Made by a program: the position numbers and the translations under genes. Source: Bradyrhizobium nanningense (GTDB lineage: Bacteria; Pseudomonadota; Alphaproteobacteria; Rhizobiales; Xanthobacteraceae). From it: a stretch of 64,000 nucleotides of DNA. Positions 62,566-64,000 of the stretch are shown here, one piece after another; within the stretch, counting starts at the first letter, position 1; each line of letters opens with the position of its first letter. The DNA lies in NCBI RefSeq assembly GCF_004114535.1, contig NZ_LBJC01000019.1, positions 1 through 64,000 of the forward strand, written 5' to 3'. Below the pieces are notes generated by a model. It was not told where the DNA came from and did not search any database. It worked only from the letters and a program-made list of their open reading frames with translations.

Positions 62566-64000
62566 ATGAGCGGCGTCAACGAGATCAGGTCGACCTTTCT
62601 GAACTTCTTTGCCGAGAACGGCCACGAGATCGTGGCGTCCTCGCCACTCGTGCCGCGCAACGATCCGACGTTGATGTTCACCAATGCCGGCATGGTGCAG
62701 TTCAAGAACGTCTTCACCGGCGTCGAGAAGCGACCGTACCAGCGCGCCACCACCTCGCAGAAATGCGTGCGTGCCGGCGGCAAGCACAACGACCTCGACA
62801 ATGTCGGTTACACCGCGCGCCATCTCACCTTCTTCGAGATGCTCGGCAACTTCTCGTTCGGCGACTACTTCAAGGAGCGTGCGATCGAGCTCGCCTGGAC
62901 GCTGATCACCAAGGAGTTCGGGCTGAAGAAGGACAAGCTCCTCGTCACGGTCTACCACACCGACGACGAGGCCGCGGGCCTGTGGAAGAAGATCGCCGGC
63001 TTCTCCGAGGACCGCATCATCCGCATTCCGACCTCGGACAATTTCTGGGCGATGGGCGACACCGGCCCGTGCGGCCCGTGCTCGGAGATCTTCATCGACC
63101 GCGGCGAGCACATCTGGGGCGGGCCTCCGGGCTCGCCGGAAGAGGACGGCGACCGCTTCCTCGAATTCTGGAATCTCGTGTTCATGCAATACGAGCAGGT
63201 GACGAAGGAGGAGCGCGTCGGCTTGCCGCGCCCCTCGATCGACACCGGCATGGGCCTGGAGCGCATGGCTTGCATCCTGCAGGGGGTCGAGAGCGTGTTC
63301 GAGACCGACCTGTTCCGCCATCTGATCGAGGCGACCTCGTCCGCGCTCGGCAGCGGGCCGACTGAGCAAAATGTCGCCTCGTTCCGCGTCATCGCCGACC
63401 ACTTGCGCTCCTCGGCCTTCCTGGTCGCCGATGGCGTGCTGCCCTCGAACGAGGGCCGCGGCTATGTGCTGCGCCGGATCATGCGCCGCGCGATGCGCCA
63501 TGCGCAGCTGTTAGGGGCGAAAGAGCCGCTGATGCATCGCCTGGTCTGGGCGCTGGTGCGCGAGATGGGCCAGGCCTATCCCGACCTGATGCGCGCGGAG
63601 AATCTGATCGAGGAAACGCTGTGGCTGGAAGAGACCCGCTTCCGCAAGACTCTTTCGCGCGGCTTGGCAATTCTCGACGAGAAGAGCGCGTCCTTGACGA
63701 AGGGCGACATGTTCGACGGCGACGTCGCCTTCACGCTGTACGACACCTACGGCTTCCCGCTCGATCTGACGCAGGACGCACTGAAGTCGCGCGGCATCGG
63801 CGTCGACCAGGCCGCGTTCACTGACGCCATGGAGCGGCAGAAGGCCAAGGCGCGCGAGTCCTGGAAGGGCTCTGGGGAAGCGGCGTCCGAGGCGATCTGG
63901 TTCCCGCTGCGCGAGAAGCTGGGTGCGACCGAATTCCTCGGCTATGAGACCGAGAGCGCCGAAGGCGTGGTGTCGGTGCTGGTGAAGGACGGCGCCGAGG
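62566..64000 (+). CDS. alaS: Alanyl-tRNA synthetase (partial, C-terminus outside window)
   Basis: 478 codons are present from ATG 62566 ([20 protein letters not shown]); ATG 62560 is a two-codon longer alternative. Class II core: motif 1 region with GAENGHE and [20 protein letters not shown]; motif 2 region [40 protein letters not shown]; motif 3 [13 protein letters not shown]. Charges tRNA-Ala. The tRNA-recognition and editing domains lie beyond the window edge. Confidence 0.97.
   Translation, partial: MSGVNEIRSTFLNFFAENGHEIVASSPLVPRNDPTLMFTNAGMVQFKNVFTGVEKRPYQRATTSQKCVRAGGKHNDLDNVGYTARHLTFFEMLGNFSFGDYFKERAIELAWTLITKEFGLKKDKLLVTVYHTDDEAAGLWKKIAGFSEDRIIRIPTSDNFWAMGDTGPCGPCSEIFIDRGEHIWGGPPGSPEEDGDRFLEFWNLVFMQYEQVTKEERVGLPRPSIDTGMGLERMACILQGVESVFETDLFRHLIEATSSALGSGPTEQNVASFRVIADHLRSSAFLVADGVLPSNEGRGYVLRRIMRRAMRHAQLLGAKEPLMHRLVWALVREMGQAYPDLMRAENLIEETLWLEETRFRKTLSRGLAILDEKSASLTKGDMFDGDVAFTLYDTYGFPLDLTQDALKSRGIGVDQAAFTDAMERQKAKARESWKGSGEAASEAIWFPLREKLGATEFLGYETESAEGVVSVLVKDGAE

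Overview
The window is high-GC alphaproteobacterial chromosome, most likely Bradyrhizobium or a close relative. The evidence is the flagellar block next to a CckA-type kinase, a recA with an alphaproteobacterial GAAC-N7-GAAC SOS box, many small bradyrhizobial-type hypothetical proteins, and several families of palindromic intergenic repeats that I recognise from this genus. Replication, metabolic and motility genes are all intact, and no transposase, integrase, tRNA, rRNA or CRISPR array was seen.

Layout. 1-4585: flagellar basal-body and export genes (fliO partial on minus; flgB-flgC-fliE-fliQ-fliR-flhB on plus), followed by the hybrid kinase cckA (4741-7317). 7669-15819: ordinary housekeeping and accessory genes (Tim44-domain protein, GST, membrane methyltransferase, LuxR regulator, small secreted proteins, class I fumarase). 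16238-20027: a small regulon consisting of two transcription units (a YciB-like membrane-protein pair and a carotenoid oxygenase) plus a TetR regulator; both units carry the same duplicated palindromic operator. 20050-22188: secreted, SET-domain and small membrane proteins.

22326-44257 is the most notable part: a sulfur-oxidation island. It has soxR-soxS and a YeeE permease on minus; soxV; an inverted unknown exported gene; soxW; soxXYZABCD; then two exported DsrE-like proteins around an alpha/beta hydrolase; more YeeE/YedE permeases (one as a split pair); a second SoxR/SqrR-like ArsR repressor; and, after a short stretch of unrelated genes, a sulfide:quinone oxidoreductase operon (sqr-trxC-DUF2892-ccoG-membrane protein) divergent from a third SqrR-like repressor. 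Together these would take up thiosulfate, oxidise it on SoxYZ in the periplasm, oxidise sulfide into the quinone pool, pass persulfide to thioredoxin, and sense reactive sulfur through Cys-pair repressors. An RND efflux pair and an AhpD-like protein follow the third repressor.

49050-55501 is a run of small, mostly unknown proteins, several paralogous or lipoprotein-like, with one decayed thioesterase. 55843-64000 returns to core genes: SOS-controlled recA, a hypothetical gene, the gcvTHP glycine-cleavage operon behind a tandem glycine riboswitch, and the 5' part of alaS.

The best candidates for undescribed biology are the exported DsrE/hydrolase/DsrE module after soxD, the three-repressor sulfur-sensing circuit with its overlapping divergent promoters, the twin operator modules of the TetR/carotenoid-oxygenase regulon, and the hairpin that appears to bury the flhB ribosome-binding site.
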